DNA of 64,000 bases from Rhabditoides inermis (lineage: Eukaryota > Nematoda > Chromadorea > Rhabditida > Rhabditidae). Below, piece after piece: positions 62,690 to 64,000 of this stretch. Under the pieces are notes generated by a model. The model was not told the origin of the DNA. It did no database searches and saw only the letters and a list, made by a program, of their open reading frames with translations. The first letter of the stretch is position 1, and the number at the start of each line of letters is the position of its first letter. The stretch is taken from the NCBI GenBank assembly GCA_963966185.1, contig CAWZYM010000114.1:1292501-1356500 (forward strand). Reading direction: 5' to 3'. The position numbers were made by a program, and so were the translations under genes.

Positions 62690-64000
62690 CGTCGACTAAA
62701 AACGGCATAAGAAACTAATCTGAAAGTATGAATCTTCGGAACACTCGTCGCTACAAATTCGCCCGACGATTTTCTCTCTCTCGCTCCACTCTTCTCTCCG
62801 CGAGATCGACTCGGACCTCGGTGTGGTCGAACTCGTCCGCCCATCAAATGAACTATGGGCGTCGACTAAAAACGGCATAAGAAACTGATCTGAAAGTATG
62901 AATCTTCGAAACACTCGTCGCTACAAATTCGCCCGACGGTTTTCTCTCTCTCGCTCCACTGTTCTCTCCGCGAGATCGACTCGGACCTCGGTGTGGTCGA
63001 ACTCGTCCGCCCATCAAATGAACTATGGGCGTCGACTAAAAATGGCATCAGAAACTGATCTGAAAGTATGAATCTTCGAAACACTCGTCGCTACAAATTC
63101 GCCCGACGATTTTCTCTCTCTCGCTCCACTCTTCTCTCCGCGAGATCGACTCGGACCTCGGTCTGGTCGAACTCGTCCGCCCATCAAATGAACTATGGGC
63201 GTCGACTAAAAATTGCATCAGAAACTGATCTGAAAGTATGAATCTTCGAAACACTCGTCGCTACAAATTCGCCCGACGATTTTTTTGTCTCTCGCTCCAC
63301 TCTCCTCTCCGCGAGATAGACTCGGACCTCGGTCTGGTCGAACTCGTCCGCCCATCAAATGAACTATGGGCGTCGACTAAAAATGGCATGAGAAACTGAT
63401 CTGAAAGTATGAATCTTCGAAACACTCGTCGCTACAAATTCGCCCGACGATTTTTTGTCTCTCGCTCCACTCTCCTCTCCGCGAGATAGACTCGGACATC
63501 GGTCTGGTCGAACTCGTCCGCCCATCAAATGAACTATGGGCGTCGACTGAAAACGGCATGAGAAACTAATCTGGAAGTATGAATCTTCGAAACACTCGTC
63601 GCTACAAATTCGCCCGACGATTTTTTTGTCTCTCGCTCCACTCTCCTCTCCGCGAGATAGACTCGGACCTCGGTGTGGTCGAACTCGTCCGCCCATCAAA
63701 TGAACTATGGGCGTCGACTAAAAATGGCATCAGAAACTGATTTGAAAGTATGAATCTTCGAAACACTCGACGCTACAAATTCGCCCGACGATTTTTTGTC
63801 TCTCGCTCCACTCTCCTCTCCGCGAGATCGACTCGGACCTCGGTCTGGTCGAACTCGTCCGCCCATCAAATGAACTATGGGCGTCGACTAAAAACGGCAT
63901 AAGATACTGATCTGAAAGTATGAATCTTCGAAACACTCGTCGCTACAAATTCGCCCGACGATTTTTTGTCTCTCGCTCCACTCTCCTCTCCGCGAGATAG
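62690..64000 (+). repeat. Distant copy of the 54.0-55.3 kb segment, offset 8677 bp
   Basis: The segment from about 54013 to 55323 and the last 1.3 kb of the window share order and private variants at a constant 8677-bp offset, such as CACTCGACGC near 55088 and 63765, and CATAAGATACTG near 55222 and 63899. Only scattered substitutions separate them, for example ACGGTTTTC at 62936 versus ACGATTTTC. The match runs to the window edge. Confidence 0.8.

Larger units (their letters stand above)
44960..64000 (+). repeat. Satellite block F: about 112 monomers of mixed F subfamilies, to the window end
   Basis: Defining variants are GATTTTCTCTCTCTCGCTCC, CCACTCTTCTCTCC, CGCGAGATAGAC, CGGTGTGGTCG, a GGACCAAGGTCTGG type paired with CCATCGAATGAAGTATGG, and AATGGCATCAGAAACTG. 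The array continues past 64000. No gene is seen. Confidence 0.95.

Noticed and set aside
1..64000. CRISPR-like regular repeats
   Set aside because: Periodicity is continuous 170-bp tandem DNA with no unique spacers, alongside a eukaryotic LINE.

Overview
This window is a eukaryotic satellite-DNA array interrupted by one apparently full-length non-LTR (LINE-type) retrotransposon. About 59.7 kb of the 64 kb is tandem copies of a 170-bp monomer (roughly 350 copies, about 50% G+C, rich in CpG). No host gene, tRNA, rRNA or CRISPR array is visible. The LINE combines an L1-ORF1p-like first ORF with an APE-endonuclease/reverse-transcriptase second ORF of the CR1/L2/jockey type. With the lack of CpG depletion, this points to an invertebrate animal (nematode, arthropod or similar). 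That assignment is inference, and the sequence does not name a species.

Layout. Block A (1-6733) is forward satellite with its own diagnostic variants and a 1359-bp (8-monomer) higher-order repeat. Block B (6734-12833, 6.1 kb) is the same satellite in inverted orientation, with 679-, 510- and 849-bp higher-order repeats; both inversion junctions are readable to the base. Block C (12834-23189) is forward again, with an 18-monomer higher-order repeat of 3061/3063 bp. The LINE occupies 23190-27446. Block D (27447 to about 37330) continues the C-type satellite and contains a 1700-bp repeat. Block E (about 37330-44960) is a distinct subfamily with 340-bp dimers and a 1021-bp repeat. Block F (about 44960-64000) is a third subfamily group with 680-, 851- and 3232-bp repeats and an 8677-bp-spaced duplicate of its own 54.0-55.3 kb segment.

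The retrotransposon is the only coding unit. It has a 193-bp 5' UTR that starts with two tandem 14-bp repeats, ORF1 (340 codons; coiled-coil, RRM-like and C-terminal nucleic-acid-binding regions, Arg/Ser/Gly-rich tail), ORF2 (endonuclease and RT, 970 codons), and a short 3' UTR with a possible stem, AATAAA and a (TTA)6 tail. ORF1 and ORF2 lie in the SAME frame, separated by a single UAG. ORF2 has no AUG ahead of its endonuclease catalytic residues. Stop-codon readthrough or non-AUG reinitiation is therefore the simplest route to ORF2 protein, unless the UAG is a mutation private to this copy. This is the most interesting biological signal in the window. The insertion is flanked by TATG on both sides, and a paralogous unfilled site survives at 29485-29488.

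The many 60-155-codon ORFs across the satellite are treated as by-products of the repeat, not genes.
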